Below are positions 24,085-34,167 of a stretch of DNA of 64,000 nt, piece after piece; position 1 is the first letter of the stretch, and each line of letters opens with the position of its first letter. Origin of the DNA: Terfezia claveryi (lineage: Eukaryota; Ascomycota; Pezizomycetes; Pezizales; Pezizaceae). Under the pieces are notes generated by a model that was given only the letters and a program-made list of their open reading frames with translations, was not told where the DNA came from and searched no databases. Where the stretch lies: assembly GCA_015179025.1 (NCBI GenBank), contig WHUX01000048.1, positions 279,740-343,739 of the forward strand, read 5' to 3'. Both the position numbers and the translations under genes were made by a program.

Positions 24085-24998
24085 CTGATTGGTTTATTTC
24101 TGGAATTTATCTAAAATCAGCTAAATGCGGAAGTTTATGGGTAGATACCTTCGACATTTCTTTTTCTTTGAATAATTCATCACTTGTATTTCTCAAGTTA
24201 TTCTAACCTACGACTAAACAAACACAGAAAAATTTGGAAGTATTTCGCCCATGGCCTAATCCTGCTTGACACTCAACGTTTGGTGGTGCGGGTCAATAAC
24301 CACCTCTATACCCATTTTCCATGTACTATTGAAGACACAAACGCAAATTCCGCTCCCACAAAAGCCGCCACCCGGCTGACCGAATATTCAGTGCCGAACC
24401 CGTAATCCCACATAAACATTCTCCTGCCATCGCATTGACAAGAATTGGCAAAGTACACCCGTTCGTTTCGGTATAAGACTTCATTCGTTATTCATGCGTT
24501 GTGTATATAAATTATAAATGCAAACCGAGGACTAGTCTGGTTTGTTTCTCGGATGACAGATGCATATAGGTTATCGATGATTTTTCAACAAATTCGGGTT
24601 GTATGGGAGACAATCGGTGCATGGGGCACGGCAAACAACACGATTGGCGAGGAAGGCAAGTATCCTGTTTGTGCTATGGAATATAGGATGCAAACCTTTA
24701 GGTAATGTTCATGGTAAACAGTTACGTTAACGTGTGCTCCTCATTTATGCACAGTGACAAACTACAGAGGCTTCAACTGCAACGTTTACCTTTGGCATGA
24801 ACGGAAGCCAATCTAGTACAACCAGTCTTGTCCCTACTACAGCGCCAGAGCTGCAACTGGTCAACAAACGGAATACTCTGGATCTAGGGCATTCCACATC
24901 AAGAGCATACCCTCAATTCCTGGCTATATATTTGGGAACTTCTCCAGTTCCCGGGCTTCTCTCACCTCTTGTCAACCGCCAGAAAGCAGCAGAAAGCA
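24085..24998. other. No gene recognised
   Basis: Upstream flank of the tRNA gene and beyond. A TAGTCTGGTTTG string at 24533 resembles the micro-insertion motif but has no clear flanking repeat. Confidence 0.4.
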
Positions 24999-25008
24999 CT
25001 TATCCTCC

Positions 25009-25022
25009 TAGTCTGGTTGGCG
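25009..25022 (+). mobile_element. TAGTCTGG micro-insertion (14 bp)
   Basis: TAGTCTGGTTGGCG lies between exact repeats CTTATCCTCC (24999-25008 and 25023-25032). The repeat extends two more bases (TA) if the boundary is shifted. Confidence 0.85.
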
Positions 25023-25129
25023 CTTATCCTCCTACAGCCATCTGCACTGGAATCGAATAGGAGTCATGAGTATTTAAGATTAGAACAAAAAAACAGCCTA
25101 TCTGCATCTCCTTTTTCCAAGCCCCTATA

Positions 25130-25240
25130 TATTTTCTTTTTAAAAAAACTCATTACTCATATGCGGTCCCGTTAAGGGGACCATGATGAGCCACCCGGAA
25201 ACCCGGGTGAATTCAGGAACAAGGCAAGTTATCCAAGTTC
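25130..25240 (-). mobile_element. Short LINE tail, minus strand
   Basis: A T/A run, then CTCATTACTCATATGCGGTC, the stem-loop CCCGTTAAGGGG and the CCCGGAAACCCGGGTGAATTC box, fading after GGCAAGTTA. Possible degenerate flanks, TCCAAGCCCCTATA and TCCAAGTTCTCTATA, lie on either side. I give these little weight. Confidence 0.8.
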
Positions 25241-26825
25241 TCTATAGCTCGCTACCACCACAAGGGAGGGCCAGAAAGTAGGAATTTGATACTAACCTAA
25301 TAACCGGATTCGAACATCTGCAGGGATGACGCCATGAAAATAGTGGAAAACATGATGAAAAAGGAACTAAAGGCCATTTTATTAAAATAAAACATTACTC
25401 GTATTCAAACTATTGCAGCTTATGACGACCAATAACCTAGAGATCCTCCAACCACGAGGTCAGCTCCCGAACGGAGAACCAAATCAAGCCGCCGTGTCGC
25501 CGTCACTGCTCTGCACTGCTCGAGCTCTTCGAACACTCCAAATCTTCCCCAAGCTCCCATTCCCTGATCAGGGAATGCGCTGCGTTGTGTGCAGCTCAAG
25601 AGAATTGGAAGTATTCAAATAAAAAATTTAAAAAAGAAATGGAGGCTTTCAAGAGTGATGGGAAGAGCTCAAGACTTGGATAAGTCAGTGACCGCAAACT
25701 CCGTGTACGAATTCACAGCACAGTATTGACATATCTTGCACAGCCAACCCAAACAACATAACCTCGGTCAAACTAGTTCAGCTATGGGTACCCAGGGCCC
25801 CAATTGCGTACTAGGACTTCCCAGGCCTCTTCAAAATAACCTTGCTCCCTCTTGTTCCACGGGAAGCATGCCAGGGATACCAAAAACTCTATTAGCCTAT
25901 TCTCCGTCCAGACTCCAGCGGCTCAATGTGGACTCAGGCCAGTGCGAGTCTGGCAACGGATTCTCCCAATTCCGTCCCAACTGATGCCCGCATGATTTTT
26001 TTATTTTTATTTGTTATAAATAATTCTGCAAGGGAAACGCATCTCCGGGGAAAGCCCAATCGAATTTCCATCGGGGGGTCGGCTAGAAGGGGAGGGAAAC
26101 GCAAAGCTTCCCGCCTAGGGCCTCCCACACCTACTCACACCACTCCAGATCCGACTCTATCTCTTCCGGTCTTTTCTCCGATATCCAAGCGCACTCTATT
26201 CTATGTCCTCCACTCTCCCGATCTCATACGTCCATGTCCTCTGCCGTCCCCGATCCGTGACTATATACGTCAAGCCATCAATCGCCTGTTGCTCCATGTT
26301 ATATGTTTCGGCTTCTGATGGATGCCGAAAGCTTGACGAATTCCGGCCAGTATCACTATATCAGGCTGTGACATCCGTATTCCGATCCATGGTGCCACTC
26401 GTGTCTGCTATCTGCCCTCAAACCCAGAGTGACCCCTGACCTACGTCAGGGTCTTCCTCTTCCCCCGCTGATCCTTGATCCATTCCTCCACCAATGATCT
26501 CGGAGGCCTGTTGATCATTTCTGCTGTCGCCTCAATCGCCGCCGGCCTGTCCACCGCCACTACTCCTGTCCCGCTTTCCGGACTAGGGCAATTCCTAATA
26601 ACTCCGCCTCCCGTGGCGTACCTTCCCAAAAAGAAGTCCGCCATCCTCGTCACAGCCACCTCTTCCACTCTGCTTCGGCCTGAATACCTCCCGGGTTACC
26701 ACATCTCCACTAACGACTTTGTTCCACCTGAGTTGATCTACGTTCTTTACATCTGCTTGCGTGTTCTGCTTGCCGGTTGGCACTTGAATTGTCTGTTTAT
26801 TTGCCCTACGGTATATACTCATCGG
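25241..26825. other. Possible decayed coding sequence, not assigned
   Basis: GC-rich stretch. Around 26441-26822, minus-strand frames (MINRPPRSLVEEWIKDQRGK, then upstream IQVPTGKQNTQADVKNVD) look protein-like in composition but switch frame. They may be a decayed retroelement ORF1. I could not tie them to a family. Confidence 0.3.
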
Positions 26826-26930
26826 ACCTGGCAGATTAAATTGCCTGGTAATGAATCCACCCGGGTTTCCGGGTGGCTCATCATGTCCCCTTACTGGGAC
26901 CGCATATGAATACTGAGTATTTTTTTAAAT
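26826..26930 (+). mobile_element. LINE tail, plus strand
   Basis: GACCTGGCAGATTAAATTGCC, then CCCGGGTTTCCGGG, GTCCCCTTACTGGGAC, ATACTGAGTATTTTTTTAAA: the shared tail, complete from the GGCAGATTAACTT box to the A/T run. No TSD was identified. Confidence 0.85.
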
Positions 26931-26994
26931 GGAAAAATAACTGACGACTTTGGCTGTTTGGTTATCCACCTCAAATGTACCTCGTCCCCGATAG

Positions 26995-27536
26995 CCTCAG
27001 AACCGTCGTAGAATGCTCATGCGGGTTCCACACGGAGTGGAGACCACATTACTTTCCAGTGTCCAGGGTTCCAGCATATCAGAACAGCCCTACTAGGCGG
27101 AAGACAGAGCTGGGAGGAGCTAGATAAGACAGTTTGGAGCAAAGAGGGGGAGGAGCCATTTGCGGCATCGGAGGCCTTTTTTCAAGTTATTATATCACGA
27201 GCTCACTTAATTTCGGCCGAGTTCTATTATCAGTCGGTTTTTTGGGGAAGGTGCGGTCGGATCATTCTTTCACGAGTTCCATTATCAGTTTCATTGTCAG
27301 TTTTTATTCCAGTTCTTTTGGGGGGGGTCCAATCAGGCCCTCGGGTCATCGGCTAGTTTGTTAATGACAGCATGGGACCCCTCCTCCACTACAAGTTATA
27401 ACTTGTATTTAGCGCATACGGGTCTGGCAGATTAACTTGCCTCACCCCTGAATCCACCCAGTTCCGGGTGGCTCCTCATGGCCCCCTAACGGGGCCGCAT
27501 AGGAGTACCAAGTATTTTTTTAAAAAAAAAAAAAAA
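26995..27536 (+). mobile_element. LINE 3' end: RT-ORF C-terminus plus 3'UTR and poly(A)
   Basis: Frames near 27000-27190 give ECSCGFHT and then, after a frameshift, HITFQCPGFQHIRTALLGG ... WEELDKTVW ... EAFFQVI. This is the C-terminal Cys/His knuckle and tail of the Tad1-like ORF2. A 3'UTR follows that resembles 40.57-40.9 kb (CACGAGCTCACTTA; CATCGGCTAGTTTGTTAATG), then the two stem-loops and poly(A) at 27522-27536. No clear TSD. Confidence 0.85.
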
Positions 27537-28100
27537 TCAGTATCGTTGTTGCAGAAGATGAAGAGGGGGCATGGTCGGCATATATATGTTAAATCATTCG
27601 AATTATCTATCAGATTTCTTAATAGCTGACTTACTTGAGCGGTCATATTCAAAAAAATGCTTAACATTACATTTCCTCCATACTACTCGCCTGGTACCTT
27701 GTCGTTCCGAATTCTTCCGCAGGGCCTGGGCCGGCCAGAAAACTTGCTGGCCTGGGCCTTGCGAGTTTAAATTTCTCACAGCTACCTCTCCATGCACCGA
27801 ATACCCGCCTCGCGCACGCTACACACAGTGGTACCGGGGGCCTACGCTAGGAGCGTCAGGATTTTGATGATCACTATCTGCCGTTTCGCCCTGCATCGCA
27901 GCTTGCTGAGTCGCTGAACCTGTTCCCATGCTGTGCTTGCCTTCGCCACCCAGTACTTGCGATGTCGGCCCTGCTCGCCATGCCCTAAGTTATAACGCGA
28001 GGTTTCTTATATCGCGATATGTACACTAAAACTAGGAAATGTCTGAGCGTGGCCTAAAATTACGAGTGATTGATGTCTGCCACTGTGTCCTTCCAGCCAT
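27537..28100. other. No gene recognised
   Basis: Nothing I can support between the LINE poly(A) and the 29-bp tandem repeat. Confidence 0.4.
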
Positions 28101-28187
28101 GCCTTGTATCCCCACAATATCCCGCTTTTGCCTTGTATCCCCACAATATCCCGCTTTTGCCTTGTATCTCCACAATATCCCGCTTTT
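28101..28187. repeat. 29-bp tandem repeat, three units
   Basis: The unit starts GCCTTGTATCCCCACAATAT and ends CCCGCTTTT. It is repeated three times with one substitution in the last copy. Confidence 0.95.
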
Positions 28188-28773
28188 CTCTATATAGAAC
28201 ATCTCACCTTTCTGTAAATTAACATAAGGATTTTGAAAACGGAAGAGATGGAGAGCTTCTACACTTTGAAGTGCAATCTTATAAGAAAAATAACAGGGAC
28301 ATTGGGAGTGTCATCTGGATTGGACTCTAGCTCCTGTACAGGGGCTGGTTCATAGATATTCACGATGCATTGCTCCTCCCACTAGCCACTGGCCGGTGCC
28401 GGTGGGTTTGGCCTGCCCGGAAACATCCCGTCCGTATGTTACAGACATAGTCACAAGGCTACATACACCTGAACAACGAATGTATAAGGATAATAATGGA
28501 GATAGATAGTGTATCGGGTGACAGGCAGCGTAATTGGTATTTCAATATGAGATAGTTTTACTGCTACAGTTAATATTGGTTCTAGGTAATTCAAATACTA
28601 CAAACAACTCAGATTGGGAACGAAGAGGTCCATGTATAGCAGCGGAGGGGTAATTCAGTAATCAAATTCACAACGGTTCGAGTGCATCCTAACAGTGGGA
28701 TGGGTTACAATAAACCCAGGCCCTTGCTTTGCGATTGCCATCTTCCTCACTCTGCTCCTTGCGTGTCAACTAC

Positions 28774-29361
28774 TTACCTATTCCGTGTCTCTTGGGCCTT
28801 TTTGTTGCGGCCTCGGTGTTTTCTAGCCACGCGTTGCCACCTCGTCGAAATCACTTCGCCACTGATGAAGCCGCGAACGAGTTTAACATTGTGATCACCG
28901 ACCCAGGACACGCTAACGCTCTGTGGATCATGGTCAGGCCGGTTTCGGATATGCCTGCTCACCTCCCCACACACTGTGTTTGTGAAGCCGCATGCGTCAC
29001 AGTGATAGCAGTTCCATATGGGTCTGACATGTGGATATCGGCAACTAGAGCTCGGAAGGACTTGGGTGGATGAAGCTGGTTCTTGCAACAACACTGTGGT
29101 ATCGCTTTGGGCCTCAATGGTATTGCTTGCCGCCTCAATGGTATTGCTTGCCGCCTCAGTGGTATTGCTTGCCGCCTCAATGGTATCAAGGGTGCTTTGG
29201 TCAACGGTCATAGCCCAGTCCTCACCGCTGAGGCCAAAGAGGCCGGGATAATCCTGCAAGAGCTCGGGAAACTCATCAAAGTAGGAGACGTCAGACGCGT
29301 TGATATCTGAGGGAACCCAAGAGTCGTTGGGTTGTGAATCGCTACCCCCGTCATATGACAT
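28774..29361 (-). CDS. Putative C2H2 zinc-finger protein with a heptapeptide repeat
   Basis: Start chosen at ATG 29359-29361 (MSYDGGSDSQPNDSW), because upstream codons look like leader sequence. An acidic N-terminal region (SYFDEFPELLQDYPGLFGLSG) could be an activation-type segment. Next comes a 7-residue repeat (IEAASNT, four imperfect copies, from a 21-bp minisatellite). Then one finger, CDACGF..., has the spacing C-x2-C-x12-H-x6-H, and a basic C-terminus follows (ARKHRGRNKK). This fits a fungal DNA-binding protein, but the function is inferred. The frame meets TAA at 28774 inside AG|GTAAGT, a perfect splice donor. A branch-like TGTAAC and a TTAG acceptor at 28689 would remove 89 nt and end the protein at TGA 28655-28657, so the C-terminus given here may be an intron read-through. 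Confidence 0.6.
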   Translation of the reverse strand: MSYDGGSDSQPNDSWVPSDINASDVSYFDEFPELLQDYPGLFGLSGEDWAMTVDQSTLDTIEAASNTTEAASNTIEAASNTIEAQSDTTVLLQEPASSTQVLPSSSCRYPHVRPIWNCYHCDACGFTNTVCGEVSRHIRNRPDHDPQSVSVSWVGDHNVKLVRGFISGEVISTRWQRVARKHRGRNKKAQETRNR

Positions 29362-29557
29362 CTTAATTGCAGAAACAGCTGGAGTAAAGAATAATATAAA
29401 GTTGAAGCCTGGCTGGTAGAATGCAACTTCAGGGGTGGATGGTACTTGGGAATTAATCGAATATGTACAAGACCCTTGCACGAGTGACTGGGGCATATAT
29501 ATTATGTCCGAATCACGGCCAAATTTGACCGACCTCATAGGATTGCGGCTCGGCCAT

Positions 29558-29631
29558 TTTTATTTTACTTTTTTGAAGTCCATACGCTCTGGAGCCTAAA
29601 GCTATGAGATGGGCTCGTTCCCTCCTCTTGT
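29558..29631 (-). mobile_element. 74-bp copy of the 30-kb LINE's own tail, with TSD
   Basis: A T-rich run, then GAAGTCCATACGCTCTGGAG and CCTAAAGCTATGAGATGGGC, matching the 3' end of the full-length LINE (30155-30205). The flanks GGCTCGGCCAT (29547-29557) and GGCTAGGCCAT (29632-29642) match at 10 of 11 bases. It lies just upstream of the zinc-finger gene's ATG, in its probable promoter or leader. Confidence 0.85.
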
Positions 29632-29979
29632 GGCTAGGCCATGTTTTGCACGCTCATTTCATGTGCAAGTACAGAATCAATAAACTCAGGAGGGATTTGC
29701 AGCAATTGCTGAGTGGGGGTCTGCTTAGATGACATGATAGAATACCAAGTTCAAAGTGGATGTATGGAGAGTAATTTATCTTCGAACAATAAACACTTGT
29801 AGAGAGAATAGAACCTTGTGCACTTGGTTTGGTAGTGAATGCGTAAAGAAACTATGTGGTGGCTGTATACAACCAGTGTCGCGATATAAGAAACTGTATA
29901 TATTGCTAAGCAGGAACTTAAGAAACTTTCTTATATCGAGGGTTTCATCCACCCCCCCCAAAAAATAAAAAATCATCCA

Positions 29980-30052
29980 TCTTTTTTTTTTTTTTTATTT
30001 TTTTTTTAAATACTTGTTACGTCCCAGTAAGGGACCCTCGCACCACGAATCG
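29980..30052 (-). mobile_element. Degenerate LINE tail
   Basis: Two T runs, then AAATACTTGTTAC and GTCCCAGTAAGGGACC: the end of the shared tail with only the second stem-loop left. It abuts the poly(A) of the full-length LINE's target site. Confidence 0.6.
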
Positions 30053-30464
30053 CACGAAAATGTAATTCAAGCAGCTGGCCGTTATTTCTCACTTCCCAGC
30101 CGACGGCCCGCCATTTAGGGGGATGACTGGGCAAGTTTTTTTTTTTTTTTTTTTTGGAGTCTATACGTCTATGGAGCCTAAGGCTATGAGACGGACCCGT
30201 TCCCTCGCCTTAGAAGACTCGGTACACCCACGGGACAACGGGCTGCATAAACGCCCAGCCTCCCAAGCCAAAGAAAAGCAGAAAGCACCCCTACCCCCTC
30301 CGCCACGCCCACTAACCGGCCTCTCCCCCAATAAAAGACCTCCCCCGCCACGCCCGTCCCGGCCCTCCCCTTAAACATACAGAGCTTCCCCCACCACGCC
30401 CGTCCAGGCCCTCCAGGCCCTCCCCCCATACATGCAGCTTCCACCGCCGCGGCCTGCCTGCCAC

Positions 30465-33400
30465 TCACCCTAGATCCAGGTTGGCAAAGAAGGACTCGGC
30501 CAGGTCTAAAATGACCTCCTTCCCGCCATCTTTCACTTTCTTTACCCACCTTTTCCTCTCATCCACCTCCTCCCAGGTGCTCCACTTCCTGCCTATACCC
30601 TCACCCCGAGAGCAGGCCAAAGCAACGTGACTGCCTGTCTCCTTGTACCTTCCGCACCTCCGGCAGGTAGGGTCAACCGAATCATCTAAACGAGCCCGCC
30701 AGGACTGGAGGTTGCCCTTTCCTGTCCTGCAGTGCACGTAATTGATCCTTGCCCTTCTATTCCACCCTATCACTCTGCCTTTCCCCGATCCGGCCACCTG
30801 CCTTTCACCTTCCCTTCTCCGCTTCCATTCCTGTTTCAGCCCCCCTTCGGTAATTAAGGGATGGTCAGGGTACTTTAGTTCCGCCCCTTCTTTTGCTAAG
30901 GAGTCAGCTAGCTCATTACCCTCAATGCCCACATGGGCTTTAACCCAGCCGAGTCTAACTGCTCCCTCGCCCCCTGCCCTCAGCCTCTGCGAGATCAGCT
31001 TCCCCACCTGCTTGAGGTCAGCTGTCCTGGCTTTACCTGATCTGCCCGCCCTCTGGATAGCCATCAGAGCGGCCTGGGAATCAGACAAAATTAGGAGCTT
31101 CCAGTCCCTGTTAGCCTCCTCCAAGGCCTTTTTTATCCCAACAACTTCACCGTCCCATACCGTGGCCATCTTTCCGATGCCTACTCGCCCCTTCACCCTT
31201 CCGCCCACCGAGCACCACCCCCCTCCTACTCGGCCCTATTCACTCTTGCTGCCATCCGTATAGACAACTGCGGAATCCTCCTTTGCTGCTTCAATCTTCC
31301 TTTGCCACTCCTCTGGCTTCGACTCCCTAGTTAACCCGAAGTCTACTATAGGAATCTGGACGAGCTCGACCTTGCCTCCAATGCTCAGTACCTCATTTCC
31401 TTCCTCCTTTAGCAGACCCGCCTTGCTTCGGATGGCTGACATAACAGAGGTGAACCCATCGGATAGGGGAAAAGGTTCCCCGAAGTAGTCCCATGCCCTC
31501 CCCACCTCAATGTTCCGCCTCCTAAACCCCTCCCCCAACCACAGGTCCCCCAGGGCCTTAGGATCCCGTATCATTTTACCTAGCAGTCTTGCCTAGGCTG
31601 CATCCAGGACCATTCTGGGTGACTCCACCCCTGCAATCTGGCTTACCAGCTCTCTGCGAGAGCCGTGAGTTGCATTTATACATTTTTTGAGGGCTTGGTA
31701 CTGGAGTTTCTCAAACTCCTCTTCCCAGTCCCTCTGACCTCTCCAGCCCAGCTCCGCCCCCCAAAGCGCTAATGCCCTAACCATGCTAGTATAGGCCGCC
31801 CTCCAGCTCTTAGCACTCATCCCCCAATTAGAGTTGCCTAACCCCCCCAGTTGCTCTAATAGCCCCCTTGCCTTTGCTATGCGGCTCTTCCAATGTTCCT
31901 TGAAGGAAAGGCTCTCATCTATGATAAAGCCTACCCACTTGACCCATTTTACCTCCTTATTCTTCTTTCTCCTTTTCTTCCTCAACACTAGCTTTTCATG
32001 CTTCGAGTCTTCCAAGGGTAGGTGGCACTCCTCTGCCACTCTGTGGACTGCCTCGTCTACGCGTTGTAAAACGTCCTCTATATCCGTTTCTAGTGCTGTT
32101 GGTTCGTCCCAGATACAAACGTTTAAGTGGAGGTCATCAACGTATGATGGGAGTTCATTGTCCCAGGGGCTAGCTACTCTCCTAATCTCTATCTCCATCC
32201 TCTTGATAATTGGGGCCATCCATATCAAGAAGATCACCAGCGAAAGAGGAGAGCCCTGAGGTGCCCCTAAATTTGTCTTACCCCTACCCCGGATCTTCCC
32301 ATCCTATTCCATCTCAAATTCTCGAGCTCTGAAGAAACTTCTCATCCAGGGAATCCACCTCCTCCCCTCCTCTGACTTCTCTAGCTCCTTTATCACGTCC
32401 TCCTCCCTGACATTTTGGAAACCCCCCTTCACGTCCCAGAAGGCCCACCCTACGGCTCCTCCTGCTGCCAGGCACCTCTGAGCTCTGGTCACAGTTCGTA
32501 GTGCAGCTTCCGTTACTGAGCACCCTTTGACCGAGCCGAACTGATGTTTATGAAGCAGCCCAGACCTCTGGAGCCTGTCTGCTACAACTTTCTCCCCAGT
32601 TTCCCCATGCAGTTAATAAGATTAATTGGCCTCCACCCTTTAGTTCAGCAATGATCCTTCCCTGGCTTTGGGATCATTACTACCTTACTAAACTGCCAAT
32701 CCACAGGTGTTCTACCTTGTGCTAGATTTTTTGCCACCTCCCCGATTAGTTCTTTCCCTAGCCTTGTATGTAGAACCAGTTTAATAAACCTATAACTGAT
32801 ACCGTCTGGCCCTGGTACCGACTTGTTGCAGGTATTTTGTAGTGCTTTTCTTATCTCTTCCTCAAGCCCTTCCAAAATTTCTTTATCCTGTGGCTCTCTT
32901 ACTGCATCCAGTAGCTCCAGCCCTTCCTCCTCTTCAGGCTCCTCAACCTGCCTCCCGTCTGCTCTCCACTTAAAGTGGTCTGTCATCAGGCTAGCCACTT
33001 TTTCCCCATCACTCTTGCACTCCTTCCCTTCTTCATCTACTAGCTTCCCCATAGTCCCTTTGATATGCTATGGGTCCTTCGCCCACTTGACGATCTCCCA
33101 CGGGTCTTTCTCCCCATTTTCCTCACAGAACTTTTGCCAGCATTCCTTTTTCTTCCTCCGGACTAGAGTTCTGAGCTTCTCCTTTTCCGCCTTCCATCTG
33201 CTAGTCCGGTCATTCTGGTTTAAGTCATCCTCCAGCTTCTCTCTCCTACTCTTTCTAGTGATTTTGAGCTGCGCCGACAGCTCGCTATCCCACCACCTCT
33301 TGGACCTCTCAGTAATGCTTATGACCTTGGTATGTCGGCTGTATAGGCTCTTGAGCTTTTCATATGGTAATATATCTTTTAACCCTCTTATCCACCCCTC

Positions 33401-34167
33401 TTCAGCTTCTGCTCCTGCTTCCATTATCTTCTCTACTTCCCCTTTGAGGCTCTCCCAGTTTACTACTAATCTCTTCGCCAGTGTTTTAGCTTCCCCCCAT
33501 GAGATATTGCCTAGCAGGGCCCAATGGTTTGAGGAGAGCTTTTCTTTTTTGACCTCTCCCCACTCCTTTCCTTTGCTTAAGAAGAGGTCTATCCTGCTCC
33601 GCTCTACCCTCCTCCCCCTCATCCTTTCCCATGTCCAGCTACTCTCTCCCTCTGCAATAGACCAGCTATTTCCGATTAGCCAGTCCGCCATAATCCTCCC
33701 TCTGCTATCTTCCTCACGGGTAACATCCCAGATGTGACTATGGGCATTCCAATCCCCTACTACAGCCATATCCCCGTCTCCGTCTCCTCCTCCTAGCTTC
33801 CGACCCACTCCTATTAACCACTCTTCCCACTTTTTGCTATGCCATTTCCCACTCGCATAAACTCCCCCAGCTTTTTTTCAAATATGCTGACGATAACCAG
33901 GTTGTCCTCCTCCAAGTCAACCCTAATATTGTCTGCTAGAGACTTTCTCCAATAGGCTATGACTCTCCTTCCTTTTTTGACCGTACTTCCTAAAATAAAA
34001 GTGGGGTGCTCCTGGCTCCCTTTCCCTTCCCTGTCGATCCATACCTCCCCAACAAAAGCTACCTCTACTTCCTCCTCCTTACACCATTCCAGAAATGTAT
34101 GGGTATTTACATGGCTTCTCGCTACATTCTGGTATGCCACCCGAATAACTTTAGCAACGGCTAGCAC
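30465..34167 (-). pseudogene. LINE ORF2: endonuclease, reverse transcriptase, RNase H
   Basis: From the N-terminus: an apurinic-type endonuclease (RVAYQNVARS; VEVAFVGEVW; AVVGDWNAHSHIWD; RSRIDLFLS; SSNHWALLG, where the usual SDH has become SNH). The reverse transcriptase has VPGPDGISYRF, VVMIPKPGKD, GWRPINLINC, WAFWDVKGGFQNV, GAPQGSPLS and the catalytic YVDD. RNase H has VVYTDGSKS, a conserved Glu, LSDSQAAL and WVKAHVGIEGNELAD, and a knuckle CRRCGRYKETGSHVALAC follows. The frame is broken by in-frame TAG at 33068, 32304, 31593 and 31236, a TGA at 32645, and frameshifts in homopolymers near 33875 (A run) and 32590 (G run). The true end is TGA at 30465. There is no ATG at the ORF1/ORF2 junction. 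Confidence 0.92.
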
